A DNA stretch of 64,000 nt from contig JABYQQ010000006.1 in assembly GCA_022605405.1 (NCBI GenBank), positions 2,294,001 to 2,358,000 on the forward strand. The letters are read 5' to 3'. The notes under the pieces were generated by a model. That model saw only the letters and a program-made list of their open reading frames with translations. It was not told where the DNA came from and ran no database searches. This document shows, in pieces, positions 23,440-36,382 of this stretch (position 1 is the stretch's first letter; the number at the start of each line of letters is the position of its first letter). Made by a program: the position numbers and the translations under genes. Origin of the DNA: Earliella scabrosa (taxonomy: Eukaryota > Basidiomycota > Agaricomycetes > Polyporales > Polyporaceae).

Positions 23440-25018
23440 CTACCGGGCGACAGGTAGGGGTGGTAGAATGCTCGACGCGGTAGACGACTTGCGCGAGAGG
23501 CCAGGGGGGGCGAACTTGGGCATGGGGTCGCTATACCGCCTCTCCGTCTTGCTCGCACTACTCGTGTACGTTGTGTTGTATCGGAGGATCGATGTCGGAG
23601 ACGTCAGGGCGGTAGCCCCAATTCCCTGGTGACCCACAGAGTCTGAGAGAGCACCGGTCAGCACGACCTCAATCAACAGCCCGTCACTTTCCGATGGCGA
23701 GAATCGGAACACAGACGATGACAGACTCACTGCTGTGCGAATACAGCCAACTTGAGACAGGACTGGCGTCGATCTGCAGCTGCCTCAGCTGCCGCTGCCG
23801 ACGTCTCCGCCTGCGCACGAGGAACCATGCGAGGAATGTGGCGATGAGCAGGAAAATGATGCTTCCGAGTACCGCTCCGACTATGACTCCATCCTTGCTG
23901 AGGGTCTTCGATTTCGAGGAAACGCCGTCCGCAGATCTGTCGCTGCTACCCTTCTTGTTGTTGCAGATGAACGCATAGTCTATGATGTAGGGGACCTTTG
24001 GGCTTGTGCGGGATACTTTGATAGTGAGCGTGTGACTCTTGTTCGGACTCAGACCGTGTGCCTCGAAGAAGACCTGGTTGGGCGTACACGTATGCACCAC
24101 CGACAGGGTACTACCAGGGTCCTGCTTTTCATCGAGGACATACGAGGCGGTGGGTACCTTCGCGGAGTCATCGGTTGGGGGTATGATCCCAATCAAGGTA
24201 ATGTCTGTCCCTAGAGAGCCGCCGTCAGGTGGTGAGTTGTTCACAAGAGCATGTTAGACAAACCACTGAAGGTGACATTGGCGACCGAACCGTTGACAAG
24301 GGCTTGATGAATGGTCCCTTTCAAGCCGGCGGGATCTAGGGTAGAGAGCAGCCAGTCTTGGGAGTAGTGGAATACATTGTCAATATCGTTGAATGTCGAG
24401 CATCCGTGGGGTTGCTGACGGCCATCCCCAGCGGCGATTGCCACGCATGGAGCGTCGCCTGCATCAAAACCCTGTTATAGCATACGCCGCTTCAATCATG
24501 GGCAAGGGAATGACAACAAAGTGTCTGCAAGAGTCACACTTACTCCGTTATCGTCTTTACCTTGACTTGAGTAATGTCCACCCCGCTCATTACTTTGCTG
24601 TTTCTGGGATTGCGATTCGTCGCCAAACTCGTGAGGCCCCCCGAACATACCGCCATGTTTGGAGAGGGGTGTCGGTATTTGTGGACTAGGGCTCTCGTCT
24701 ATTGCAAGGTTTGGGAGAATGACTTTGCTATGCAATGAGGATAGAGTGCACATGGATCTCGTACCGCGTGAGGTGAGTATTCCACGTTCATACGTTCGAA
24801 GATGGCCAGCCATCAGAAGCCAACAAATGCACCGCAGTGATCAGTAGTGAAGATGACACAGAGGCCTAGGAGACCCGTAGGACGCTTGGTAATGGGCACC
24901 AAGGGACGCAGCGTAGAGAAGAGAGTACACACAAAGAGCCAAGCGCCGTCTAGCGTCGCACTACCCTGTCGCGGTCAACGCACAGCAGGAGGGCGAGAAG
25001 GGCGGTGAGACGGCCCAT
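23440..25018 (-). CDS. Single-pass membrane protein with long extracellular domain
   Basis: Multi-exon gene starting at 25018 with a signal peptide (MGRLTALLALLLCVDRD). Extracellular exons include the region around 24260-24440 (AIAAGDGRQQPHGC, SGLSNMLL) and 23880-24220 (GTDITLIGIIPP, ASYVLDE, PNQVFFEAHGLSPNKSHTL, YIIDYAF). These match the layout of a widespread Agaricomycete family with a lectin-like ectodomain. A helix near 23810-23880 (VGAVLGSIIFLLIATFLAWFL) is followed by an Arg-rich stop-transfer and a Ser/Pro-rich cytosolic tail ending at 23440. Joins between 24440 and 25018 were not all resolved. No function is established. Confidence 0.65.
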
Positions 25019-25823
25019 GAACGAAGCTTATAGGACCGGTCGGGGCGAAATCCAGCACAGCGGCATAGCCCATTGCTCTGGCTCCTGCAACGGATCGTGT
25101 TCGTCAGCGAGTGTCTGACCCTGACCTGTCAACAGACATCGTGATGACCTCGGTCGCATAGGCTCCGCACTCGTGGCAACGACGCGTCGCCATGAGAATT
25201 TCGAAGCATGCACGGAATTGTACAGCTCTGGTGCGTCCGCAGTCAGTATCTTTGGTGAGGAAGGGAATGGAGTTCGACGTACCGCAGGGAACACGACCTC
25301 GATTGCGGCGCCCTTCACCCCGCAGCGTACCGCTGTTGGACGTGCTGTGCGGATAGGCAATATCCGCTATTGAGCACGCATGCCGTGCGTTACTATGGTC
25401 GTAGTATGTTCGGAGAATATGTCCGTGTGTCACCATCTGGCGCGGGAGAAATTGGAGCTCGAAAGGGCTGGAGATACCGAGTGCGTCGTGCATCAGACCT
25501 CTTCCAGAACGCCAGGCTGTCATGTCGACGGACCACTTCGCGATAGAGAGAGGTAAACACACCGAGCGCATAAGATTGCGATGTGGTTCACGCGATGAGG
25601 CCCCTCGCCAGATGACCGTTGCAAGCTCTCAGGATGATGGTGGTCACTGCTCAAGCTGCGACCGCCCTTCGCCAACGGCGCCCACCGTCAACACCTGGCA
25701 GATAAGATCAGACGGCGCTGTTATCTACCCGAGATCTATCCCCGATATACGGGCGACTAAAGAGGGTGTACCTGGCCATTCGACATAAGTATATGACTTC
25801 ATACGCAGGCCAGACCACTACAT
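25019..25823. other. Intergenic; possible unresolved small exons
   Basis: The minus strand at about 25150-25370 reads GAAIEVVFPA, then after a plausible intron ELYNSVHASKFSWRRVVATS. This might be part of an unannotated gene, but I could not build a complete model. Confidence 0.3.
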
Positions 25824-26530
25824 TCAGCAAGACACCTCGGCAATACCGATACACAACTCGCCGGTTGGTGTGGCACTATTTCTATCCTCATGCGACAACC
25901 CACTAGCAGAGCCCGTCCCTCGCTCCGTATCACGGCGCCCGGGCATTGCGATAAATACCGCCACTCTCAAGTCTGCGAAGGCATGAGAGGCCGAGGCGCG
26001 ACCTTTCCCTCGACTCTGGATGTGGGACATTTCGTGAAGACGGCACGCCTCTCGACTGCCAAACCGCCTCCCAGTGCCGCCGACAGCGTGTCCCAGGGAC
26101 TGCTCCCCGGGGAAGCCCTCTGCCAACTGCAGCCAACGCTGGCGGTCTGCTTCGGAAACAAATTCGCTAGAAATAGGCTGCGATAGACAACGGTCAGACC
26201 TCGACAATGCCACTGGCACAAGTACCGAGAGGATCTTACTAGGATAGAGTCCCACCGCGCGTCCCGCAATGCGGTCTTGGAGAGGACGATGTCGGTGAGC
26301 TGCGGCGCCTGCGTGGGAGCAGACCTCGTGTAGAGGATCTGGATCGAGGTCCCTCTTATACGTCGGATGATGAACCGAATCAGAAATGATGAAAGCGACA
26401 GTAGAACCGCGATGAACGCGACTGGGATGATGATGTTGTTCGTGACGCCGCTTCCGCCGGGAGAACTGGAGCCTTCTCCCGTGCGGCCTGCGGCCGGGTT
26501 ATCGCCTGAGGCACGACTCGCGATGTTCAT
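25824..26530 (-). CDS. Single-pass membrane protein, WxSI/GIAEV family
   Basis: Predicted complement(join(25824..26177,26240..26530)), 214 aa. A Gly/Ser-rich lumenal N-terminus is followed at aa 32-53 by one membrane helix (NNIIIPVAFIAVLLSLSSFLI) and basic residues. The cytosolic part has LTDIVL, RWDSILPIS, a variable linker, LRVAVFIAMPG and the terminal GIAEV. The gene at 33254-34124 shares all of these in the same order (LWEILA, RWESIQPIA, LQVVIGITLP, GIAEV). I know this layout from Agaricomycete hypothetical proteins without assigned function. An additional upstream exon cannot be excluded. Confidence 0.62.
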
Positions 26531-27417
26531 GGAGCCATGCCCGAGACGTTCCTGTATCGTAAATATGATGAACGACGTGAAGGAGACAGTCGGTTCAATG
26601 CGGGACGTACAAGATGAGCCAAATAACCGGGTGTATCAGTACCTAAGTTGCGCTCTCGAGCGTTCCCTTCATGACCTAGAGGAGACCATGACGGAGGCGA
26701 GAGATGAAGATGGCCTGGGAGGACCGGTGTATTCGACAATAGATGCGCAACATCATTGTTGCAACTTGAGGTCGATGAGGTGGACGATCAGAATACGCCT
26801 GTAGACATGAAAAGGCGACCAGTCAGCGGATTGTTCAGCTGCAGAGAGTATCGCTGTAGGGACACATACAGATATGTAGGCAGGCAAGATGAGAGATGGA
26901 GGGAACACGCGGTCCTACAGTCTACTCTGCATGCGCCATATATCATGCGAAGAGCGCCCTAAGTGCCGATGATGACGCGTCCAGTATGCCGAGGGAACCG
27001 CCATTACTGTGATGTAATGACAGAGCGCGACCGCCCGCAAGGCTCACACAGGCGGTCTGGAATCAACCCTTCTCCGTATTTGGCTGGCGTCCAGTAGCCC
27101 ACAACACCGCACATCTCCCGCATGCACCACGTAACCTCAGCAAGACTGAGTTCGACAGTGCTATGTACAGTCCGTTCCCAGGTCGAGGTCAAGTAAGAGA
27201 CACCGACGTAGACAACATCGCGCGAGGAGAGCCCAGGAGCTAAGACTAACTCGGAAGGTTAGGCCCGCGGTTGCCAGTAAATCCTTCACACAATCATCAA
27301 TCCTTGCATAGCTGTAGTGAGTATGTACAACAAACCGTTCAGACGACTACTCATCTGTCTGCCGCTGCCATCCAATTTGATCGTCAAGGCACCTCGGACG
27401 TTAGCCATGAACGTCAC
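26531..27417. other. Intergenic, no gene seen
   Basis: Holds the promoter of the membrane protein gene and the 3' region of the MFS gene. No supported coding sequence. Confidence 0.45.
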
Positions 27418-29404
27418 TCAGGCCTTCCCCACAAGCTTCCTCAACAACAGCTGCCGTGCGATGACCATCAGTGCCACCGACACGACCACCGTCGTCCCTG
27501 ATCACCCCAGTCAGACTCAATCGCACGCCCTCCCTCAGACAACACGATACTCACCTGCATAGTACCCCACCGCCTTGAAGTCATTTCCCATATGGTCGAG
27601 AATCGCTCCGGAGATGGGCGGACCAGCGAGCGCCCCGAGGGACATGATCGTGAGCGCCATCCCGACACGCCGCCCGACGTCCCCGATGTCGCCCATCTGC
27701 ACCGCGGGCTGGCCCACGAGCGCCACAAACACGCCCGAGAAAGCGCTGTGGAGAATGACAAGAGTTTCAGCTATTGGTGGTGGCAGGGCTGATAGGCTGG
27801 GATGGGTGGATACGTACCCGTAGAAGACCGCTACTACGATGAGGGGCTTCGCCGTCGTCGCGAACGGCCAGACGAAGGTCATGATACCGGCGACGAGCGT
27901 GCCAGGGATCAGGACGTTCAGCGGACCTGTTCAATCATGGTCAGCCGACCCAGCTGCGAACGAACACGGAGATGGTCGCACTGACCAATGCGATCTGCGA
28001 GCAAGCCCCCGCCCAGACGGCCGATGACCGAGCTGGCGTTGGCAATGGATAGAAGGTAGAACGAAAGGTCAGGGTCGACGCCCTGCAATAATCCGCTAAG
28101 TGAGATATAGGTCAAGCACTGTGAAACGACGAGCGTGTCAGCATCTGGCCAGCTAGTGAAACGGCGTACGGAGGAGACGTACGGTGTACAAGCCCAGGAA
28201 TGCAATAAATATAGCGAGAACGTAGATAGAGTAAGCAGGGGATTTGAACGTGGCCCAGTCCACGAACGGTCCGAGGTTCGTCTTCGGAGGGAGTCGTCGC
28301 GCGATCGTCTATAGGCCATGATTCGTCAGTTTACAGTTGGCGGGAGGTGCCAATTACTCACAAGGTTAAGGATGATTAGGAAAGCAAGCACGATAAAGCC
28401 CATGATTCGGAGCGTCCACTGGAAGCTACACGCAAAAATCAGGACATTTGTCTCATAATAAAGGAGAGGAACGTACCTCTGATGCTCAATTAAGTTCTTC
28501 AGAATGATCGGGAAAATAGTCCCGCCGACACTTGAGCCAAGGGCCATGCAGCCCAACGCGAGCCCGAGCTTCTTCTCGAACCAATGCGGGATCAAGCCGA
28601 CTGCAGCCGTGAAGACCGTTCCGCTTGCAAGCTGTGCCAATGGTCGCCTTCAATGATTCATTCACCATGTGTAGCAATAAGACGCACCCCGATCCCGAAG
28701 CCCTGGCACAGCAAGAAATGCCAGTATTCCGTGCATTCCGCCGTGAGGAACGTGCATAGGACGAGCAGCATGGATGCGGCCGCAACGGGCAGGCGAAGAT
28801 AGCCCATGTCGAACAGCCGACCGAAGACGAGTCCTGGCATGAATACGAGCGCATACTGGCGGCGTGTGAGTAGGTCAAATAATACCGAGATGTCATAGCA
28901 AGAGCGAACCGCATACCTGAACTGACCCGATCCAAGCACTGAATGTCTCCGTCAGTAGTCGAACGAGAGGAACAAATAGTCAGGAGCGTACATTGCGGAT
29001 GGTGTCTGATCCCTCAGAGTGTAGGTCTCATAGAATGCTTGGAAGATCTGCGCGTCATCTGTGAGCCGACGGTCCCTGAAGAGGTACTTCAACGCATCCA
29101 CGTACACCCCAGGTGTTGACGAAGCCGAAAGTAGCGCAACAGCCACATGTAACCTGAGAAAGGACACAGTCAGCCCTCGGGCACGGTGGATATCAAGGCA
29201 ACGACGTACACCAAAAACCACTAGCCAGGCCTTCAGACCGCCATCCGGGCACTCATCCACAACATCGAAGGGGACTCGCTTCTCGACGTCGTAGGAGCTT
29301 CGGCTGTCGCTTGAACCTCGCAGTGTCGGTGTTTGTACGACCAGAGACTGAGCAGAACCGGGAGAAGACGTGTTGTCACGGCCGATATCGAAAGTCTTGG
29401 ACAT
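27418..29404 (-). CDS. MFS transporter, monocarboxylate-transporter-like
   Basis: Multi-exon gene starting at 29404 with a soluble N-terminus (MSKTFDIGRDN) and then CPDGGLKAWLVVFG, the hallmark entry into TM1 of fungal MCT-like MFS proteins. Later exons give further helices: YALVFMPGLVFGRLFDMGY, HFLLCQGFGIG, AVGLIPHWFEKKLGLALGCM, GSSVGGTIFPI, IARRLPPKTNLGPFVDW, SSVIGRLGGGLLADRIG and RRVGMALTIMSLGALAGPPI. The last exon, after a 3' intron, ends VALMVIARQLLLRKLVGKA. The product should be a plasma- or vacuolar-membrane proton symporter or facilitator of a carboxylate or similar small molecule (family inference). Some exon joins are approximate. Confidence 0.85.
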
Positions 29405-30425
29405 TATGCGAAAGCGAAGTAAGCTATGGGGTCGAAGAATTGCGCAACCTATCAAGAGGTTAGGAAGGCTAGACCTAACATTCGGCATGAGACTCACCAA
29501 AAGGAGTGGGAGTGCTAAGGAGAGTAGGACGAGAGGAGAGAAGAGAAATGGGAATGCGCGGAAGTACACCGCCGGTATTATACGAAAACATCAGACCGGA
29601 GGGAGGAGGCTCGACGCTGCTCGCCGCTCGCAACATTGTTTCGTCCCGGCGCGCGCCTCACCTCCCTCCGCGTCCACATGAAATTGCTCTGCACACTCAC
29701 CACGCGAGACATGTGCAGCATTTGGTATTGCTACAGCCTTGCGACACGGCCCGGACGCACGAGCTCTTAGCAGTCGCCTACTGGCAGGCTGATGCAAGCC
29801 AAGCTGTCGACGGAACGTTGATTGTGGTCTCCGGCGCGGAAACAATTCGATGACACAGTGACCGCACGAGTCCGTATGTCCGACGGCGCTATGGTCAACA
29901 CGATCAGCCACTCGTACAGCATCAGGAACCGTGGTACCTACCGGACACTCGGCCGATCCCCGAAGACCTGTATATCTGATAGTGAAACTTCAGATGTAAT
30001 GGGTAGCAATGACGCAACCACGTCCTGAAGACAAATACAACCACGGCGGAACTCGCCGGCAGCACAGCCGGAGGCGGACAACCAAGGGCCGTACATGCGT
30101 ATCCGAACGATTGGAGATTGTATCTGACACCGACGTTGATGTGAATCGCATGGCGGCCGGGATGCACGCCACTGCAGTGGCGATCAAGAACTGAGACGCG
30201 CGTAGACACTTTCCCTCGGCAAGTATGCTCGAGCACATTTCCTGCAGGTCTGCCCTCCGCGAACGCATGTTTCGAGAATCCGTTCAGCACGGAACTGCTA
30301 TGAAATACCTGCAGACAGACGCGGTCAGACTGACGACGGCGCCACCAACGAGCGCACTCACAATAATCGTACATTGCCAACCCCGCACGGTTGACGGTAT
30401 GAATCGCCACATCATACAGGATCCG
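29405..30425 (-). other. Intergenic; possible small membrane-protein gene
   Basis: The minus strand at 30309-30420 reads MWRFIPSTVRGWQC, then TIIVSALVGGAVVSL as a membrane helix up to a GT donor. A following stretch reads SILAEGKCLRASQFLI, TAVACIPAAMRF. This could be a short or degraded DUF6533/6534-type gene lying immediately beyond the one at 30426, but no complete model could be built. Confidence 0.25.
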
Positions 30426-32167
30426 CTATACCCAGACAGCCTCCTTCTCGCCCAGCACAAGTACTCCCTTATCATCCCTCGAAGGGGAGATCGGACGGGG
30501 AACCCCAGACCAGATCTCCTCATCATCCACCTTCCGGAGCTTCTCTGGTCGCGCGTCCTCATCATCTTCGTCGTCGTCATCGTCGTCGTCCGCGCCGACG
30601 ACACCGCCCATCGAGTCGACCATGGTCGTCGTGAAGGGCACGCTCGTGTACGGGCGCGACGACGGTGTCAGGCTGGTAGGCGTCATGCCAAACGTGTGGT
30701 CTTCCACCTTGTTCCGCCGGTCGCGGAGGTTGAGGAGGAACCGCGCCATGAGCAGGGAGCTCAGTCTGCGTACATGGGCAGGTCAGTGTCTGGGAGACGG
30801 CGCGGGAGGACGGATGAGCTCGGAGCGGGAGAGACGTACGTCACGATCATGTCGTTCAGGAGGTTTGCGCCCTGCGACGCGGAGGAGTGGTTGATTAGTG
30901 GCTGAACGGATCACACTGTTCGTGGGCTACGCACGACGTTCATGAGGTAGACGATGGCGATCAAGTTCAGAACGCATACCGCCCTATGCCACCCATGAGA
31001 GAACTAATCGACGGGCGCAGGGAGAACACAGACTCACAAAAAGTACAGCGTCCCTAGATGATACAGAGTTCAAAGTCAGAAGACGCGTCACTATAATTAG
31101 CTGATAAGCTCACCGTCACGAAGAATGAGCGCCGCATAGTTGGAGCGGACTCGGACCCCTCTGGTCAGAATGAACACGCGGTACGTCTTGACCCACGTCA
31201 AGACGACCACGAGTCCGTCTGCCAATATCGACACGATGCGCGTCGCTATTGATACTGAAGCAGATGCACGTCAGCGTTGGCGCTCCGGGAGAGTACGTGT
31301 GGCAGACTGACATGCGGCGTACCCTGCCGCCGACATGGCTGTCGGCGCGACCTGGCAGGAGTAGAGATCGGTGGGTAGAACGTAGACCGTCGACACGCTC
31401 CGGATGAACTATGCGTATCCCTTTCATCAGTACTACCACCCGAGAGAAAAGGGAGCAGTGTCGCTGACCAGATTGGTGAGGGCAGGGAATATGCCGGCGA
31501 GCATCACGAGGGCAAATAAACGGATGTCGCGATTCCAGAGCGCGTAGACACGGATGGCCGCGATAGCTGGCAATCACACCCAGGTGTGAACGAAGTGAGA
31601 ACGCATATAGTCGCACGGTCACATACCGGACATGACGACGATGAGAACAGAGGTGGTCACGGCTTGCGCCCATGACAACGCTTGACAACTGCGCGAAAGG
31701 AGGTACTCAGAGGCGCACTCGTGCTACATATGTGCCCTAACCGACCTCTGTTGCAGGAAGTCAGTCTCGAGTACAGGTAGAGGTCGGAGCGCACGTACTT
31801 CGAGTGAGCGAATGGAGGTAAGACTGATGGTGACGAGGATTCGGTTTATGAGCGTGATATATCTGGTCAGGATGAACAGAATCGCGGCGCCCGAGATGTT
31901 CCGCTGCCATATCTGTTGCACCTCCAGTCCAAAAGTTATGGCGTGTTCGTACAACACGAGCGCTGGAAGGCGGTGGAGGATTAGCGGGATCCGGCAAGTC
32001 GTTTTTATCATATAAGACGATCTCTACCTGTCGCAGCGCAAGTGATCAAAAACGCGCTGGGTTTCACTTGTCAGCACCAGCGCTCGTTATACGAGCAGAG
32101 GAGAGACATACGCATCCGCGTCCTTCAGGATTGGTCGGAGTTGTTCGTAGGGGATAGTTGAAGCCAT
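30426..32167 (-). CDS. DUF6533-like multi-pass membrane protein (b)
   Basis: The start at 32167 gives MASTIPYEQLRPILKDADA, followed by small exons AFLITCAAT and ALVLYEHAITFGLEVQQIW with GAAILFILTRYITLINRI, the N-terminal DUF6533-like signature. More helices are spread over 30900-31700. The final exon holds MARFLLNLRDRRNK and a long acidic tract (eight Asp/Glu-rich residues after VVGAD) ending at 30426. The arrangement matches gene (a) and gene (c) in this window. Exact joins are approximate. The family is Agaricomycete-rich and uncharacterised. Confidence 0.72.
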
Positions 32168-33253
32168 AGAGCGTCTTACGCGTAGGTCCTAGTGGGCCTG
32201 TATACGCGTAGACTCAGGGAGTGTGGAGGGCGGCTTGCCGGACAAAGCTATCGGAGCAAGCATGTTACATTCCGTACGTCCGCGAGTGCGCGGGACCGCA
32301 TTCGCAACATCCGCCCGCCTCGTCCCAGCTCCCAACATGCAGAGACGACTCACCAGAAATGACCCAACTGTCTTCTGTAGCTATCCAAGGCCGCTGGCGG
32401 AAGGCAATGCAATAAAAACGCGCCTGCACAGGAAGAACGAAGGAGGCCAGCCCAGGAAGGATGAAAGAACAGAGAAAGCAGGGACCTGCCGCCGCAAGAG
32501 CCCCAGGCTCAACGGTGTGTTGTGGCTGGGAGGGTCGTGACGGTAGGGAACGTCGAGGTCGGAGCAGCAGGACGCGCTCCATCTGGCTCTGGTCCCCATC
32601 TGCTCCGGATCCGTGCGCTCAAACGGCAATGTCGCCGGACTGCTGCATAGATCCGGGAGCAAGATCTGTGCACCATGCGCGCTGGCAGTTGGCGCAGGCC
32701 GGCCGCAGGGAGCCGCAGGGCGGGCGAGGCTCCCGACCTGCTGCTACCAGATGATGCTATCAAAGATCTGCACAAACTTCAAAGGAGACGAGCGGTTGGA
32801 TGTTTGACCTAACGCTGATGGCATGTCAATGTGGAGGAACGTTTATGAGCATTGAACTTGTCCACGCACCCTGAACTCAGCCGTAAGCACTGTAGATGCG
32901 ACACTTACCTAGCGGCTAGGTATCTGAACACTCTGCTGGTTCCCGTCTTCAGAATCATGACACCATCGGATCGACAAAAGGTGGCGTCGTGAGGAAGATG
33001 ATGCAGCGCAGCATGGTCACAATCATTGATCCATGGAGGAGTGATGCACGATGGTACAGAGTCAAGTTGTGGGCGTCTAAACAAGTTGACGATAAGTACT
33101 GGACAGTGGAGGCAAGCTCGACCTTTAAACCCGTTGAACAATCTATCAGCATTCCACACATAGATACAGATACAGTACGGGTTCAGTAGAGTACACATAT
33201 CATACAGGGTTTGTACAGAGCGTCCTAGCAGGCGTGAGCAAGGTCGTGAGTCG
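32168..33253. other. Intergenic, no gene seen
   Basis: About 1.1 kb with only short frames. No repeat or RNA gene recognised. Confidence 0.45.
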
Positions 33254-34124
33254 TTAGGCCAGGGTCTCAAGCGATCTACCACTCCATCGAACCTCCGCGA
33301 TGCCGAGTGCATGGAATGGAGGGTCCATCTTATCCGCACTGTGGACGGGCAACGTGATGCCGATGACCACTTGGAGACGAGACGCGTCCGTGGTGACTTG
33401 CGAATGCGAGGCAGGTGGACTGATCGAAGGAGTGGCAAGAGGCAGCGAGGGGAGAGGAATGGCGCGTCTGGGACTTGGATCGCGGGACGGTCGCAGGATG
33501 TGGATTTGCTCTGCAAAGTCTTGGAGCCCGACGTGGAAGGGGTGTAAGAACCCCGGCTCCGACGAGGACGAGGACGCGGGGTTCTGGCTGCGTGCAGCAT
33601 GGGCAGCAAGCGGGCGGGTGTCCTGTGCACGTTGTGGAGATGAATTAGCCGCGACTTCTACAGCGGGCTTCGCAGCGATGGGCTATAGAGTGCGTGTGGG
33701 GTTTGCATAGAGATCAGTCAGAATAAAAGCGGTCTGGTAGAGACGAACTCGCCTGGATGCTCTCCCACCGATCGCCCTGTGCTCTCATCGCAAGGATCTC
33801 CCACAGCTCAGGCTGCTTCCCAAAGTCCTTCTGTCCTGCGCCGCCCACACCGAGCGTGACCATCGGCCCTCCATCCCAGTCCCATCCCCGCGCCCGATCC
33901 AGGTCTCGCGCCCTCTCGTACTCGTTGATCCTCCGCCGGTTGTAAGCCACATACCGGCGCATGCAGAACAGGACGAGGCCGCCCCCAAGGAACAGCCCCA
34001 CCGCGATAAACGCGAGCACAACGGTGACGCCAGACGTGAAGAACGGGGCCCCGTTCATGCTGCCTGTATCCGTGACGGACGCGGGAGGGTTCGTGGTCGA
34101 CGGGTCCGGGCTGGAGCTGGACAT
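33254..34124 (-). CDS. Single-pass membrane protein with GC-AG intron, WxSI/GIAEV family
   Basis: Predicted complement(join(33254..33682,33753..34124)), 266 aa. A short lumenal Ser/Pro/Thr-rich N-terminus is followed by a helix at about aa 28-54 (FTSGVTVVLAFIAVGLFLGG) and a basic stop-transfer (MRRYVAYNRRR). The cytosolic part has LWEILAMRAQGDRWESIQ, then after the intron PIAAKPAVE, a Pro/Ser-rich linker, LQVVIGITLP and GIAEVRW. The intron begins GCGAGT rather than GT. Without it the frame stops after 12 codons; with it the protein gains the conserved C-terminal motifs shared with the gene at 25824. The start is chosen as the first ATG before the helix. Confidence 0.66.
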
Positions 34125-34396
34125 GGTCTGCGTCGGTGCGGTCGTTAGAGCGGGGTATGGAAGACGACGATGCCTCGAAGGCGATGGTGTCCTGGTGGAA
34201 CCGTGGACATGGATGCAGCGCGCGAAGCGTGGGCGACGGGGGGAGCTCGGGCGGTCGGGTCTGTCGTGGACGTGCGCGTGAGCGGAGGGCGGCTTCCCCG
34301 CAGCCGCGCGTGAGATATTCTCGTCCTTCGCTCCTCTCCAATCACCACCTCGAGCTTACTCCTCCTCGCCTCGCCCTCTCCTCGGCCGCTCGAAAC
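34125..34396. promoter_or_regulatory. Divergent promoter, membrane protein / RRP46
   Basis: A 272-bp region between two divergently transcribed genes. No TATA box is obvious; pyrimidine-rich tracts precede the RRP46 start. Confidence 0.5.
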
Positions 34397-35304
34397 ATGG
34401 TCGCGCGCAGTGGCGGACGGAGGACAGACCAGACGCGAGACATCGCCGTCGTGTACGAGGGGCTCGACAGGGTGGACGGCTCTGCGAGGTTCAGCTTCGG
34501 TGCGTCACGCGGCGCACTCGCGTCCTTCTCGTCCATCCAGACATCGAAACATGTTTTCCAGGACAGACGGTGTCCCTCGCATCTATCTCCGGGCCCATTG
34601 AAGTACGCCCGGCACAGGAGAACCCCGCTCAAGCGACGCTCGACGTCCAGATCCGGCCCCTTGCTGCTCTCCCGGGCACGGACGCAAAAGCCCTCGCGGC
34701 GACGCTCAAGTCGATCTTCACCCCCGCGCTCTTCCTCTCGCACCACCCGCGCACCCTCATTCAGATTGTCGGCCAGGCGCTGTGCGGCTCGGAGAGCGGT
34801 GGGGGAACGGGAAGTGTCGGGCGCGGCTGGAACGCGAGCCTCACCGCGAGTCTCGTGAACGCCACCACCGCTGCTCTCGTGAACGCCGGGTCCGTCCCCA
34901 TGCGCAGTGTCGTGTGTGCAGTCGCGGTTGGGAGACTCAAGTCCCAGACGGAGGTGGGCACGGACGTAGATGGGGTTCTCGTACTGGATCCGGAGGAGGC
35001 TGAGCTGGGGCGTTTGGCTGGGAGTGGGTGCTTTGCGTTCTTGTTCTCGTCCTCCCTCGGCTCCTCGTCCTCGGTAACACCAGCTTGCTCGCTGCTGTGG
35101 ACGAACTACACTACCGCTGCGCCTTTCGATGTCGCCGAGCTGGGCAAAGCGCGGGAACTGGCGGAGAAGGGCGCGCGACAAGTGTGGGCAGCCCTCAAGT
35201 CCAGCATCAGTCCATCGGACGGTGGGGTACCATTAGAGTCGGAGGCGCTCCCAAAAGAGGTCTCTGCGGCGATGGACGTGGATGATGACAAGGTGGAGAT
35301 CTAA
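34397..35304 (+). CDS. RRP46: Exosome complex subunit RRP46 (RNase PH fold)
   Basis: Predicted join(34397..34499,34562..35304), 281 aa. The opening (VYEGLDRVDGSARFSFGQT, SLASISGPIEV) is the RRP46 signature. It is followed by ATLDVQIRPLAALPG, SHHPRTLIQIVGQAL, LVNATTAALVNAGSVPMRSV and DGVLVLDPEEAEL, the order of a complete RNase PH domain. In eukaryotes this subunit is part of the catalytically inactive six-member ring of the RNA exosome in nucleus and cytoplasm, which threads RNA to Rrp44/Rrp6. A C-terminal acidic tail (AAMDVDDDKVEI) extends past the domain. The length fits the family. Confidence 0.93.
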
Positions 35305-36382
35305 TACTCGTGAGTACAGCTGGGAGTATCTCTTTCACCCATGAATTACAACGTTCATCTCTCGATTGCAGACCTTACCGCGTGCCCTTGTATGCCCGCG
35401 TTTGACTCCCAACACCGGTGTTCGTCAGGCGCAACCAGCTACAAGTTCGTTCGTCCTCAACTCCGCGGTCACTGCGATCTCTAATCACTCTGTCCTAGTG
35501 TGCTCCACACACGGATCGATCAGAATCGTCCAACCCCTAGCAGCAGTCGTGGTGGCCGACCCGCCTAGATGGTTCGTAGATGTATTATGGCACACTGATG
35601 TAGCATACGTGCGCAGTGTATGAACGACGCCTTGAGCGATGGTCGGAGGACCACCCCCTTTCCAGCTGGCGACTAGGTTGTGAGACCTATCAGCATACGG
35701 TCAGTCCCTCAGAAAGTCGCTGAACGGAGAAGACTACGCATACATGCATCTCCGAGTGCGCATTCCATCGGCGAATCCGCGACGACGACGCTGCAGTACT
35801 ACTGCCGCGCGCCCTTCCGCCCTTACACTGCTGCATTCAAACCCTCCTGCTTCCCCATCTCGATCTACAGCATCAACGACTACAGCACCGTACGCCTAGC
35901 CTTCGCAACTCTCATTCGCGCCCAGGCAACGTAACAGCCAAGTGCGTTCCTCGTCTACAAACGCGTCCCGGCATCGAACATAAGCGATCAGTCCCATCCA
36001 CATGCAATACTCACGTCTCTAGTGGGTCGCTCGCAAACTTTGGACCCAGCGCCATACAGTACGCGACACACAGTGGCCAGGTCCACCCGGAAGCTTATAC
36101 GTTGACAGCGCTCGACGACAATTGAACACGTACGTGTAGGCGTTTGCAGGCTGAGTAGTCGCGGGACATGTGGTCGCGGTGTTCGCGAGTGTCGTGGGCG
36201 GATACCCACAGAAGGCGCGACTGAGAGACTCCTTGGTAGGCGTCATCGGTTCTCATCGGCCATCGCTGACCTTGCAGTGACTCGCGCCATACCTTCCGTA
36301 CTGTCATGAGTCAAGATATATAGTCCATGCGCCACGAGGAACACCTCAGGCTCAGACGTAGACGTACTAACGTCCGCCCATC
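35305..36382. other. Intergenic, no gene seen
   Basis: About 1.1 kb between RRP46 and SDR-B. No supported coding sequence or repeat. Confidence 0.45.

Noticed and set aside
30284..30620. Plus-strand Val-rich frame (IIFVVVIVVV) as a membrane protein
   Set aside because: It is antisense to the Asp/Glu-rich tail of the DUF6533-like gene; runs of GAC/GTC produce it.
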